NCBI GenBank assembly: GCA_946482295.1
Contig: CAMLRB010000117.1
Span: 1 to 11,721, forward strand
DNA: 11,721 nucleotides
Direction of reading: 5' to 3'
From: an uncultured Bacteriovorax sp.
Lineage (GTDB): Bacteria > Bdellovibrionota > Bacteriovoracia > Bacteriovoracales > Bacteriovoracaceae
The position numbers were made by a program, and so were the translations under genes. The notes under the pieces were generated by a model. That model worked only from the letters and a program-made list of their open reading frames with translations. It was not told the DNA's origin and did not search any database. Positions 1 through 6,117 of the stretch are shown piece after piece (position 1 is the stretch's first letter; the number at the start of each line of letters is the position of its first letter).

Positions 1-133
1 TCAAGAGCAACTTTTGAAGCGCGGATTTGTATGTACAACGAGAACGACAAAAGGCCAGGATATCCTGGCCGCTTGTGGACAATTAAAAAGTGAGTACGAA
101 AAGCTCAATCTTTGGGACCAAGCTAACGCTTAA
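1..133 (+). CDS. rlmN: 23S rRNA (adenine-2503-C2)-methyltransferase RlmN, C-terminal end (partial)
   Basis: Reading from base 2, the last 43 codons of a gene run to a TAA at 131-133; the rest lies upstream of the window. The fragment contains TTRTTKGQDILAACGQL. This matches the conserved C-terminal block of the radical-SAM methyltransferases RlmN and Cfr, usually of the form VR.TRG.DI.AACGQL. In E. coli RlmN the cysteine of AACGQL (Cys355) is the residue methylated transiently during methyl transfer to A2503 of 23S rRNA and a tRNA adenine. The tail after CGQL is short (15 residues). Cfr shares the CGQL block, so the call rests on RlmN being the common housekeeping member. The stop codon lies inside the direct repeat made by the neighbouring insertion sequence, and the reading frame is intact. 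Confidence 0.82.
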   Translation, partial: QEQLLKRGFVCTTRTTKGQDILAACGQLKSEYEKLNLWDQANA

Positions 134-141
134 TTACTTTT
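131..141. repeat. Target-site duplication, left copy (11 bp)
   Basis: TAATTACTTTT directly precedes the left inverted repeat and recurs exactly at 1217-1227, directly after the right inverted repeat. This is the pattern left by a DDE-transposase insertion. The copy begins with the stop codon of the upstream rlmN gene. The preceding T (130) also matches base 1216, but that base is better assigned to the inverted repeat. Confidence 0.85.
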
Positions 142-165
142 AAACTGCCCTATTTGAATGGTGGT
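142..165. repeat. Left terminal inverted repeat of the insertion sequence
   Basis: The outer 11 bases, AAACTGCCCTA, match the reverse complement of the right end exactly, and an inner TGGTGGT block (159-165) matches as well. Mismatches fall at repeat positions 12, 14, 15 and 17. The conserved outer and inner blocks fit the usual cleavage-site plus transposase-binding-site arrangement of insertion sequence ends. Confidence 0.85.
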
Positions 166-218
166 TTTAATTAATCAATAAATTCTAATTTTTGATTATT
201 TATTCATTAATATCTCTA

Positions 219-247
219 TTAATTCCTAAGCTTAACTTTTATATAAT
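219..247 (+). promoter_or_regulatory. Candidate transposase promoter
   Basis: A perfect TATAAT at 242-247 follows a weak -35-like TTAATT at 219-224 after 17 bp. Transcription would begin near base 254, at or just after the first ATG (253). If this promoter is the one used, the ATG at 274 is the likelier start of the transposase. The whole 134-252 stretch is very AT-rich, so a chance TATAAT is quite possible. Confidence 0.3.
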
Positions 248-252
248 GGTGA

Positions 253-1152
253 ATGGTTGGCAGTATATTTCGCATGATTGCTGGCTGCTCCAATTCCGAC
301 TGTACTTTCTTTCACAAAAACGACTTCGTCATGAAGTACGGATTCTATTTTCGAAAAGATGACTCACGCAAAATTCAACGCTATTTGTGTGCAAAATGCG
401 GTCGAAGATTTTCGCAATCTTCAGCCTCGCTGGAATTCAGACAAAAAAAGAGACGAGTGAATCGGCTCCTGTTCGAACTTCTTGCCTCAGGAATTTCAAT
501 GCGTCGGTCTGCACGCATTTTAAAAATTCATCGCACGACGGTTCACCGAAAATTTCTTTATTTGGCAGAAAAATCCCGACTTAAAAATGAGTATTTTCTC
601 GACCAACTGGTTAGCAATCCCGTCACGCATATGCAGTTCGATGACTTAATAACTTCAGTGCACACGAAACTAAAGCCTCTTTCTATTACAGTGGCTGTTG
701 ATGCTAAAAGAAGATTCATTTTAGGTGCGGAAGTTGGATCACTTCCTGCATTTGGGCATTTAGCAAAGCTTTCACGCAGAAAATATGGACATCGAAAAAA
801 TGAACATCGTGAAAAAGTGCATGATCTATTTTCGAAAATCGAAAAAGTTATAACTCCATTTGCACTTATCGAATCCGATGAACATCAAAACTATAAACCA
901 ATAGTGGACCGTTTTTTTCCGCAGTCAATTTATCAGCAATATAAAGGAGGGCGAGGTGCTATCGTTGGTCAAGGCGAACTAAAAAGGTTGAACTACGATC
1001 CGCTTTTCAAACTCAATCACACCTGTGCAATGTTAAGGGCCAATATCAACCGACTGATTAGAAAAACTTGGTGTACGACAAAAGATCCATCTATGCTCAA
1101 AAAACATCTTGAAATTTATATCTGTTATCACAACCAATACTATTTAAAATAA
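253..1152 (+). CDS. IS1-like transposase, single ORF
   Basis: This 299-residue DDE-type transposase would catalyse cut or copy and paste of the surrounding element. A Cys4 zinc ribbon is formed by C12, C17, C46 and C49. A helix-turn-helix follows at about 78-100 (SGISMRRSARILKIHRTTVH). The catalytic domain has acidic candidates at D130/D131 (QFDDL) and D209 (ESDEHQNY). The C-terminal block MLRANINRLIRKT resembles LRTRIKRLARKT of IS1 InsB. Aligned by eye, the position of the IS1 catalytic Glu falls on N255 (LNHTCAMLR); E242 (GQGELKR) is another candidate. No frameshift or internal stop is seen. Neither ATG 253 nor ATG 274 has a clear ribosome binding site, and the shorter form would still keep the whole zinc ribbon. 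Weak translation signals are common for transposases. Confidence 0.88.
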   Translation: MVGSIFRMIAGCSNSDCTFFHKNDFVMKYGFYFRKDDSRKIQRYLCAKCGRRFSQSSASLEFRQKKRRVNRLLFELLASGISMRRSARILKIHRTTVHRKFLYLAEKSRLKNEYFLDQLVSNPVTHMQFDDLITSVHTKLKPLSITVAVDAKRRFILGAEVGSLPAFGHLAKLSRRKYGHRKNEHREKVHDLFSKIEKVITPFALIESDEHQNYKPIVDRFFPQSIYQQYKGGRGAIVGQGELKRLNYDPLFKLNHTCAMLRANINRLIRKTWCTTKDPSMLKKHLEIYICYHNQYYLK

Positions 1153-1153
1153 A

Positions 1154-1188
1154 AAAAGAGGTCATGATTTTAATTCATGACCTCTTTT
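1154..1188. terminator. Bidirectional hairpin terminator inside the insertion sequence
   Basis: A perfect 14-bp stem (1154-1167 with 1175-1188, AAAAGAGGTCATGA and its complement) encloses a 7-base loop. It begins two bases after the transposase stop. The plus strand ends in TTTT and the minus strand in a run of T (from the A run at 1151-1157), so it could stop transcription both ways. It would end transposase transcription and also transcription entering from the minus-strand gene at 1220-1558. Confidence 0.85.
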
Positions 1189-1192
1189 ATTC

Positions 1193-1216
1193 ACCACCAC
1201 TATAGTAGGGCAGTTT
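1193..1216. repeat. Right terminal inverted repeat of the insertion sequence
   Basis: The reverse complement reads AAACTGCCCTA, then a variable part, then GTGGTGGT. It pairs with the left end at 20 of 24 positions. It directly abuts the right target-site duplication. Confidence 0.85.
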
Positions 1217-1227
1217 TAATTACTTTT
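1217..1227. repeat. Target-site duplication, right copy (11 bp)
   Basis: TAATTACTTTT is identical to 131-141. It contains the minus-strand TAA stop (TTA at 1220-1222) of the secreted-protein gene. The duplication therefore restored the ends of both flanking genes. Confidence 0.85.
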
Positions 1228-1558
1228 GAGAGTCAGCGTTTGTTCTGTACATCCATGGTTTTGGTACCATGTCTTCTTCTGGCGTTTCCTTCTTTTCTTC
1301 TTCAACTACTTTCTTTTTAGAGTGAGTAGTGAGTGATGAAGGATCACGATCCGTTTCTTCTTCCGAAGCAATTTGTCGGTCGGTACTATCAGCACCTTCA
1401 ACCTTCATATTTTCACCTAAGTCAGCTGCACGAACTTGTGTGGCCGCTGGTGAATGTGCTTTGTAGAGGACTTTAGGTGCATTATATTCAGTGGCAACCG
1501 CCAAAGAGCAAAGTCCTAAAGTGGCCAGAGTCAGAGAGATCATTTTCTTATTTAACAT
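1220..1558 (-). CDS. Small secreted charged protein, unknown function
   Basis: The 112-residue product starts with a clear Sec signal peptide: a basic start (MLNKK), a hydrophobic core, and an AVA signal peptidase I site after residue 22. The mature part of about 90 residues is dominated by Glu, Lys, Asp, Thr and Ser and looks disordered. It has an EEEKKETPEED patch, a short aromatic tail (PWMYR) and no cysteine. I do not recognise a family. The ATG at 1558 has a strong ribosome binding site, AAGGAG (1571-1566 on this strand), seven bases upstream. The gene is divergent from sppA and originally converged on rlmN with the two stop codons touching. The protein is probably periplasmic. Confidence 0.75.
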   Translation of the reverse strand: MLNKKMISLTLATLGLCSLAVATEYNAPKVLYKAHSPAATQVRAADLGENMKVEGADSTDRQIASEEETDRDPSSLTTHSKKKVVEEEKKETPEEDMVPKPWMYRTNADSQK

Positions 1559-1619
1559 AGATTCACTCCTTGCAGTTCTTATCGGAACATTGAGCTCATC
1601 GGTTAAGCTTCAGGAAAAC

Positions 1620-1647
1620 TTGAGCGCTTACGTCCGGTATATTTAAA
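1620..1647 (+). promoter_or_regulatory. Candidate promoter for the sppA-lapB-tol run
   Basis: TTGAGC (1620-1625) and TTTAAA (1642-1647) are separated by 16 bp and each matches four of six sigma-70 consensus bases. The position suits the first gene of the plus-strand run. The match is moderate and other AT-rich hexamers nearby could serve instead. Confidence 0.3.
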
Positions 1648-1656
1648 CTTAGTTTA
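1644..1656. promoter_or_regulatory. Perfect 13-bp palindrome, possible operator
   Basis: TAAACTTAGTTTA is a perfect 6-1-6 inverted repeat. It lies in the roughly 170-bp region between the divergent secreted-protein gene and sppA, overlapping the candidate sppA -10 element. It is too short and AT-rich to be a terminator. A repressor or activator site shared by the two genes is an inference. Confidence 0.3.
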
Positions 1657-1727
1657 CGGAATCCCGTGTTTTTGAGACTATAGGAGTGATTATCGAATTT
1701 TCGGTTTTAACAAAAAATGGAGTTTTT

Positions 1728-2642
1728 GTGACCTCGACTAAAAATACTAAGGCCTTATTTGGCATATTCGCCATGGTGTTCGTTTTTTTCATCATCCTCA
1801 TTGCGTTCGCAGCAATCACAATGAACGCGTTTGATGAAACATCATCAGCTCAAAAAAATTCTAACAAGGCCCGCATTGGTGTCATAGAAGTTGAAGGAGT
1901 CATCATGGACTCTAAAGATACAATCGAACTTCTACAAATCGCTGAAGAAGACAAACAACTTCAAGCGATCATTCTTCGTGTGAATAGCCCTGGGGGAGCT
2001 GTCGGCCCTACTCAGGAAATTTACGAAGAGATTCAGCGTATTGATAAAAAGAAACCAATCTATGCTTCTTTCGGCGGAATTTCTGCGAGTGGTGGTTATT
2101 ATCTTGGAGCCGCGACAAGAAAAATTTGGGCTTCACCTGGAACACTCACAGGATCTATCGGTGTAATCATGGAATTCATGGATCTTTCAAAACTCTATGA
2201 GTTTGCAAAAGTTTCTCCGCAAACCGTGAAGGCCGGACGTTATAAAGATGCAGGAAATCCGAGCCGCGCTTTAACTGAAGAAGAAAAAGCGATGATGGAT
2301 AAACTCATCGCTGGTGTTCATGAACAATTCATCAATGACATCATGAAAAGACGTGCAAACAAAATTAAAGGCGACATTCGCGAACACGCTCAAGGACAAA
2401 TCTTTTCAGGTGAAGAAGCCCATAAGCTTGGTTTAGTTGATGAGATGGGAAGCTTGTGGACTGCTGGTCGCAAGATACATGCTGAGTTAAAAATTAAAGA
2501 GGAATTCGCTCTTAAATTTATCGAAAAACCAAAAAAACTTGGTTTTATGGAATTAGTGGGTTCACTTGAAGAAAGCATTAGTAAATTAGATATTGATTCA
2601 TTAATGAGTAGAGGTGAAGCTCCTCGATTAATGTTCAAATAA
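1728..2642 (+). CDS. sppA: Signal peptide peptidase SppA (S49 family, short form)
   Basis: This is a membrane-anchored serine protease that degrades cleaved signal peptides and other membrane peptides. Counting from the GTG at 1728 (304 residues), one transmembrane helix lies at about 9-32. The single S49 domain has the RVNSPGGAVG block (84-93), the nucleophile Ser121 in ISASGGYYLG, and the general-base Lys173 in KAGRYKDAG. The 52-residue Ser-Lys spacing equals that of Bacillus subtilis SppA, and the length fits the short single-domain form that assembles into an octamer. I chose GTG 1728 because TGGAG (1718-1722) lies five bases upstream. An in-frame GTG at 1686 would add 14 residues, but the nearby AGGAG overlaps that codon and cannot serve it. 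It is the first gene of the plus-strand envelope run, 15 bases before lapB. Confidence 0.92.
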   Translation: MTSTKNTKALFGIFAMVFVFFIILIAFAAITMNAFDETSSAQKNSNKARIGVIEVEGVIMDSKDTIELLQIAEEDKQLQAIILRVNSPGGAVGPTQEIYEEIQRIDKKKPIYASFGGISASGGYYLGAATRKIWASPGTLTGSIGVIMEFMDLSKLYEFAKVSPQTVKAGRYKDAGNPSRALTEEEKAMMDKLIAGVHEQFINDIMKRRANKIKGDIREHAQGQIFSGEEAHKLGLVDEMGSLWTAGRKIHAELKIKEEFALKFIEKPKKLGFMELVGSLEESISKLDIDSLMSRGEAPRLMFK

Positions 2643-2657
2643 AATAGAAGAATAAAA

Positions 2658-3890
2658 ATGGAAATATACTTTCTTTGGATTCAAGAACATTTATTAGCGG
2701 TTGTGGCCGTTCTTATTACAATGGTTCTTGTCTACCATTACATGATCGAAAAAGAGACGGGCGCTAAACTTTCTAAGCGCTACCGCAATTCCATTTTTGA
2801 AGCTCAATCAAAAATCTTTTTGAATGCCACTCAGTACCTCATCTCGGGAAACAAAGATCTTGCGATTAAAGAATTTTTGAGTGCTGTGGATATCAACCGT
2901 GAAACAATTGAGACTTACTTCGCTCTCGGCGGACTATTTCGTAGTAACGGTGAGATTGAAAAAGCGATTAGTATTCACCGCTCACTCATTGCACGAGAAA
3001 ATATTTCTGAATCACACCGACTGCGCGCTTTAAAAGAATTGGCCGTCGATTTTGATAAGGGTGGGTTTATTGATAAGGCGATTGAAACGTATCGTGATGT
3101 TTTAAAAATAAACCGTGATCAATACGAAGTCATTCAAGCTCTCTGCCGAATTTATGAAGATATAGAGGATTGGGATCAGGCCTATAATTGTCGAATCATG
3201 CTTTCAAAAGTAGGGCACCAAAACCAAGCGGAAACGATTTCACATATCCTTGTTCAAAAGGCCAAACAGCATTTTGAAAAAGGTGATTATAAAAAATGTG
3301 AAGAAGACTTGGAAGATGCTTTTAGATTTGCTCCTTCAGTCTCTGCGAAAATTTTAAGGCTTAAATTATTTTTAGTAAGCGGTGATCTTGAGCAAGCAAA
3401 ATATCTTCTTTTAGAAATTTTGAAAGAACACCCGATGTATACATCTTTTGTTTTCGTTTCAATTGATGAACAGTTCAAAACGAAAGATGAAGAATTAAAA
3501 AAGGCCTATTCATCTCGCCAGGAAATTCTTCGTAAATATTTCTTAGAAATGAATGATAAAGAACTTCTCACTTCAGCTTCAGTTGTGCTTTCAAAAGTTC
3601 GTTTGCTTAAAGAATCGGGAATGATTGAGTCAGCTTTTGAACTTCTCAAATCTTGGATGGATCAAAACAAATCGTCATCTGAAGTGATGAAAGTCGAATA
3701 CATTAAACTTTTAATTGAACTACAAAAGAAAGACGAAGCTCTCAATCAAACAAAAGGTTTGTTAGAAAATTTACACCAGACATTGGCGAAACATTATTGC
3801 CGTCAATGCGGTTACAATTCAGATAGTCTGTTTTGGCGTTGTCCACAGTGCCACGAATGGGAGACTATCCAATTTAGATGGAAGGTTTAA
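2658..3890 (+). CDS. lapB: Lipopolysaccharide assembly protein B (LapB/YciM-like)
   Basis: In E. coli LapB brings the FtsH protease to LpxC and so limits lipid A synthesis; it also helps LPS assembly at the inner membrane. The full domain layout is present in 410 residues: an N-terminal transmembrane helix (about 11-29), a long array of TPR-type helical repeats (about 50-375), and a C-terminal rubredoxin-like zinc ribbon with C381, C384, C395 and C398 (CRQCGYNSD...RCPQCHEW). That ribbon closely resembles the E. coli CRKCG...CPSC ribbon. The start has a weak AGAAG seven bases upstream. The stop overlaps the next start by one base (TAATG). The specific link to LpxC in this organism is inferred from the family. 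Confidence 0.9.
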   Translation: MEIYFLWIQEHLLAVVAVLITMVLVYHYMIEKETGAKLSKRYRNSIFEAQSKIFLNATQYLISGNKDLAIKEFLSAVDINRETIETYFALGGLFRSNGEIEKAISIHRSLIARENISESHRLRALKELAVDFDKGGFIDKAIETYRDVLKINRDQYEVIQALCRIYEDIEDWDQAYNCRIMLSKVGHQNQAETISHILVQKAKQHFEKGDYKKCEEDLEDAFRFAPSVSAKILRLKLFLVSGDLEQAKYLLLEILKEHPMYTSFVFVSIDEQFKTKDEELKKAYSSRQEILRKYFLEMNDKELLTSASVVLSKVRLLKESGMIESAFELLKSWMDQNKSSSEVMKVEYIKLLIELQKKDEALNQTKGLLENLHQTLAKHYCRQCGYNSDSLFWRCPQCHEWETIQFRWKV

Positions 3891-4321
3891 TGAAGGTTAT
3901 CCTCCTCACATTTTTCATCAGTATGTCTGCAAATGCCCAGACGATCACGGCGCCTGCTTTAACGAAAACCGTTTTAGGTGTTAAGTATTTTAATAGAATG
4001 ATGGGGAATGTTCATCAGAATCCATCGCGCTATTCGCAGGTCATGACGACTATAAGCTGTAATCATCCAGTGAAAGTCATGAAAGAAGTATCAAAAGATG
4101 GAAAAGAGTTCGTGGTCTACGGCGAAAACTGGCATCTCGTTAATGTTGGCCCTTATGAAGGCTACATAATGACTGACTATCTTAGTGACAAAAAAAATGA
4201 ATGTTTTGAAGAAGAGTATTCGAAGTTTTTTGAAGGTCTAAACTTAAGCATTACCGATCTCTATTATTGGGCGAGACTTTACGACCAATATGTTCAAGGT
4301 AAATCGAAGGTGAGACAATGA
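3890..4321 (+). CDS. Exported SH3-like domain protein, unknown function
   Basis: The product is 143 residues from ATG 3890, which overlaps the lapB stop (TAATG) and has GGAAGG (3880-3885) four bases upstream. A longer frame could begin at 3878 but would bury that site and extend the signal peptide awkwardly. A signal peptide ends near SANA/Q (about residue 16). The middle resembles a bacterial SH3 domain: SCNHPVKVMKE, then WHLVNVGPYEGYIMTDYL (81-98), the usual W.kV..g...GYv....L pattern. C57 and C105 are the only cysteines and may form a disulfide in the periplasm. Bacterial SH3 domains often bind peptidoglycan or partner proteins. It is translationally coupled to lapB and overlaps the next gene by four bases (ATGA), so a joint function is likely but unknown. 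Confidence 0.75.
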   Translation: MKVILLTFFISMSANAQTITAPALTKTVLGVKYFNRMMGNVHQNPSRYSQVMTTISCNHPVKVMKEVSKDGKEFVVYGENWHLVNVGPYEGYIMTDYLSDKKNECFEEEYSKFFEGLNLSITDLYYWARLYDQYVQGKSKVRQ

Positions 4322-5178
4322 AAGCATTATTAGCAATCCTCCTTTTAACTACATCTGTTAATGGGGAAGAAGTTCCTAAAGAAAAAGAACTTTTAGATTT
4401 TTCTTCGATTAAAGACATCATCAAAAAAGATGGTTTAGAAGGCGAATTAAAAAAGAAAGAAGACGAAAAACGCATTTTACTCGACAAGAAAAAACTGGCA
4501 GAAATGAAGCGTTTCAATGTTCCGACTGAAGATGTGTTTTGGAACATGTTTTCAGAATTGTGGTTAGTAAAGAACGCTCCAGTTTTAAAATGGGACTTTC
4601 ACAAACCTGATTATGAACTCGAAAAAGCATTTATCTCCTTGCTTGAATCTCATGGTCATTACGAGAAAAAAATAAAAATTTTGGTCTTGGATACGACTGA
4701 AGTCATTCACGCAGCTCTTCCAAGTAATGATCAAGAGTTTATTTTCTTGCTCTCTCTTCCGTTCATTAGAACTCTTGATCTTTCAAAAGTAGAAATCTCC
4801 ATGCTTCTCTTTGAAGATTACCTGAGAGCACGCAAAGGTTATTTTAAAAATTATGTAACTTCGAAAGAACTTGAAGCTTACATGGGAAGTAATTTTGCGG
4901 GTAAGGCGTTTGATAAAAAATTAATCGACTCCCACTTACAAAAATATAATACCGTTCTCTTTGAAAAAGGATTCAGTTTTCAAGATCAATTCGAAGTGAC
5001 TAAAGAAATGGATGCCTTTTTAAAGAATGATTTAAAAATGTGGAACACCTATCTCACCATGTTGGAAAAGATCGATCAACTTACAAAGACCAATGCTCTC
5101 TATAAGAAGTATGGTCAGATCTATCCTTCACCTGAGTTGCAATTAAACTGGCTCAGGCCAAAACAAACGCGTTTTTAA
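4318..5178 (+). CDS. Exported protein resembling an M48 peptidase lacking its zinc motif
   Basis: The 286-residue product has a signal peptide (about 1-16, cleavage near VNG/EE), a charged Lys/Glu stretch (20-62) and then a mostly helical domain. Residues 120-176 follow the outline of M48 metallopeptidases: ILVLDTTEVIHAALPS, a hydrophobic FIFLLSLPFI strand, then LSKVEISMLLFEDYLR, where M48 enzymes have ..EIA.vLAHElaH. The zinc-binding HExxH is absent. A YPSPELQLNWL block at 269-279 echoes the M48 C-terminal HPS..eRi..L. The resemblance is by eye and may be wrong; with no catalytic motif it would be a pseudo-enzyme or a binding protein. Start and stop overlap or abut the neighbours (ATGA before, ATG directly after the stop), so it is coupled to the SH3 protein and the membrane protein. 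Confidence 0.7.
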   Translation: MKALLAILLLTTSVNGEEVPKEKELLDFSSIKDIIKKDGLEGELKKKEDEKRILLDKKKLAEMKRFNVPTEDVFWNMFSELWLVKNAPVLKWDFHKPDYELEKAFISLLESHGHYEKKIKILVLDTTEVIHAALPSNDQEFIFLLSLPFIRTLDLSKVEISMLLFEDYLRARKGYFKNYVTSKELEAYMGSNFAGKAFDKKLIDSHLQKYNTVLFEKGFSFQDQFEVTKEMDAFLKNDLKMWNTYLTMLEKIDQLTKTNALYKKYGQIYPSPELQLNWLRPKQTRF

Positions 5179-6054
5179 ATGAGATTATTGGCCTCCATTC
5201 GCTATTTTCTCACTGATCGAGTTCCGGAGTTTTTTCGGTCTAATCTCGGCCGTCAAATCATTGGATATTTGCTTTTTTATCTCGTTTTATGGTCACTTCA
5301 CCTAATTATGATTTCGATTGTGTCTTTTTTTCATCTTCTCCTCGGCCATAACATCCGCACGATTGGAGATTGGATTGGAGATAGAGGATGGACACTTATC
5401 ATTATTTCCAAATTGTTAGTTTTGTATTTAGGCATGCAATTTATCAATCTCAAAACGAATAAACTCTCTTCACTCAAAAGTTATTTTAGGAACAGTATAC
5501 AAACACCAAGAGTTGAAGTGTTTTCTGTGCTTTGTTTTTTATTGATTGGACTTTGGGGCGTAGGACAAGTAGCAATCAACAGTAAAATGATTTTTGAAAT
5601 TAATCGACTTGTTCTCTCCATGGCCGGAACTCTGATTTTTTTCTCAGTTGATTTTTTACTGACTATCGTACTCGATCTCTTTTATCCAGTGAGAGATGAA
5701 TCACTTCGTCTGCGTAGATTATTTTTGTTTCCTCTTCTTTTTTACTTTTGCACGACAGCGACTTTTATTTACGAACTGACTATTTCAATGAAGCTCTACG
5801 CTTTTTTCTTTTTGCTAATGTATACAAGCGAGTGGAGAAGAAAAAACTGGACGCTACCTGCTTTTTTCCTCGTTACATTCATCACTCCCAGCTACATTTT
5901 GTTTGGATTGGATCCGGCCTGGGGAGACGTCTATTCTTTCTTTGCACCTGTTAGAAAAATTTCGACAACATCAATTTTTCTTCTTGTCGCTTTCAGCGTG
6001 GGTTATCTGCAGTACCATCTTTACAAGAAGCCTGAGTATATTTATCGGGATTAA
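5179..6054 (+). CDS. Polytopic inner-membrane protein, unknown function
   Basis: This 291-residue protein has about seven or eight hydrophobic segments: roughly 26-55, 70-90, 112-133, 144-168, 180-200, 204-216, 224-244 and 262-279. Short basic loops such as RLRR (177-180) and EWRRKNW separate them. I recognise no family motif. The ATG follows the previous stop with no base between and no visible ribosome binding site, so translation probably depends on re-initiation after the upstream gene. It is the last gene of the group after lapB; 63 bases separate it from tolQ. Its place suggests it is the membrane partner of the two exported proteins encoded before it, which is an inference from order alone. 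Confidence 0.72.
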   Translation: MRLLASIRYFLTDRVPEFFRSNLGRQIIGYLLFYLVLWSLHLIMISIVSFFHLLLGHNIRTIGDWIGDRGWTLIIISKLLVLYLGMQFINLKTNKLSSLKSYFRNSIQTPRVEVFSVLCFLLIGLWGVGQVAINSKMIFEINRLVLSMAGTLIFFSVDFLLTIVLDLFYPVRDESLRLRRLFLFPLLFYFCTTATFIYELTISMKLYAFFFLLMYTSEWRRKNWTLPAFFLVTFITPSYILFGLDPAWGDVYSFFAPVRKISTTSIFLLVAFSVGYLQYHLYKKPEYIYRD

Positions 6055-6117
6055 TTTTCTCACCAATCTGGCATTTATTGTCTATTATTAAAGGGCAATA
6101 CAATGAAGGAGTGAAAA

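Larger units (their letters stand above)
142..1216 (+). mobile_element. IS1-like insertion sequence (about 1.07 kb, apparently complete)
   Basis: The element has imperfect terminal inverted repeats of 24 bp (20 of 24 matching; the outer 11, AAACTGCCCTA, are identical), an 11-bp target duplication, one transposase gene (253-1152) and a hairpin terminator between that gene and the right end. The transposase has an N-terminal zinc ribbon, a helix-turn-helix and an RNase H-like domain. Its C-terminal block resembles that of the IS1 transposase. Classical IS1 uses two ORFs and a frameshift; this one has a single uninterrupted ORF, as in the longer IS1-family branches. The related IS1595 family cannot be excluded. 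The ends AAACTG differ from the GG-type ends common in both families. Every part expected of an active copy is present except for doubt over the third catalytic residue. Confidence 0.85.

Noticed and set aside
246..360. Alternative ATG at 246 before the transposase
   Set aside because: It is out of frame with the transposase, overlaps the TATAAT element, and hits a stop after a short run with no recognisable product.
1500..1558. Lipoprotein signal in the small secreted protein (LGLC at residues 14-17)
   Set aside because: The residue before the cysteine is Leu, which lipoprotein signal peptidase does not normally accept, and a clear AVA signal peptidase I site follows.
1686..1727. Upstream in-frame GTG start for sppA adding 14 residues
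   Set aside because: The only purine-rich site there (AGGAG) overlaps the GTG itself. GTG 1728 has TGGAG five bases upstream and starts just before the membrane helix.
3878..3889. Longer start for the SH3-like protein, overlapping lapB by 13 bases
   Set aside because: ATG 3890 has GGAAGG at working distance and a TAATG stop-start overlap, and it gives a normal signal peptide.
5748..5954. Plus-strand 68-codon frame inside the polytopic membrane protein gene
   Set aside because: Out-of-frame shadow of a long coding region with no start signal. The same applies to the other short frames within tolQ, tolB and the regulator gene.
6069..6082. TGGCATTTATTGTC before tolQ, resembling a sigma-54 promoter
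   Set aside because: The GG and the downstream TTG are two bases too close for the strict -24/-12 spacing, and the GC of the -12 element is missing.
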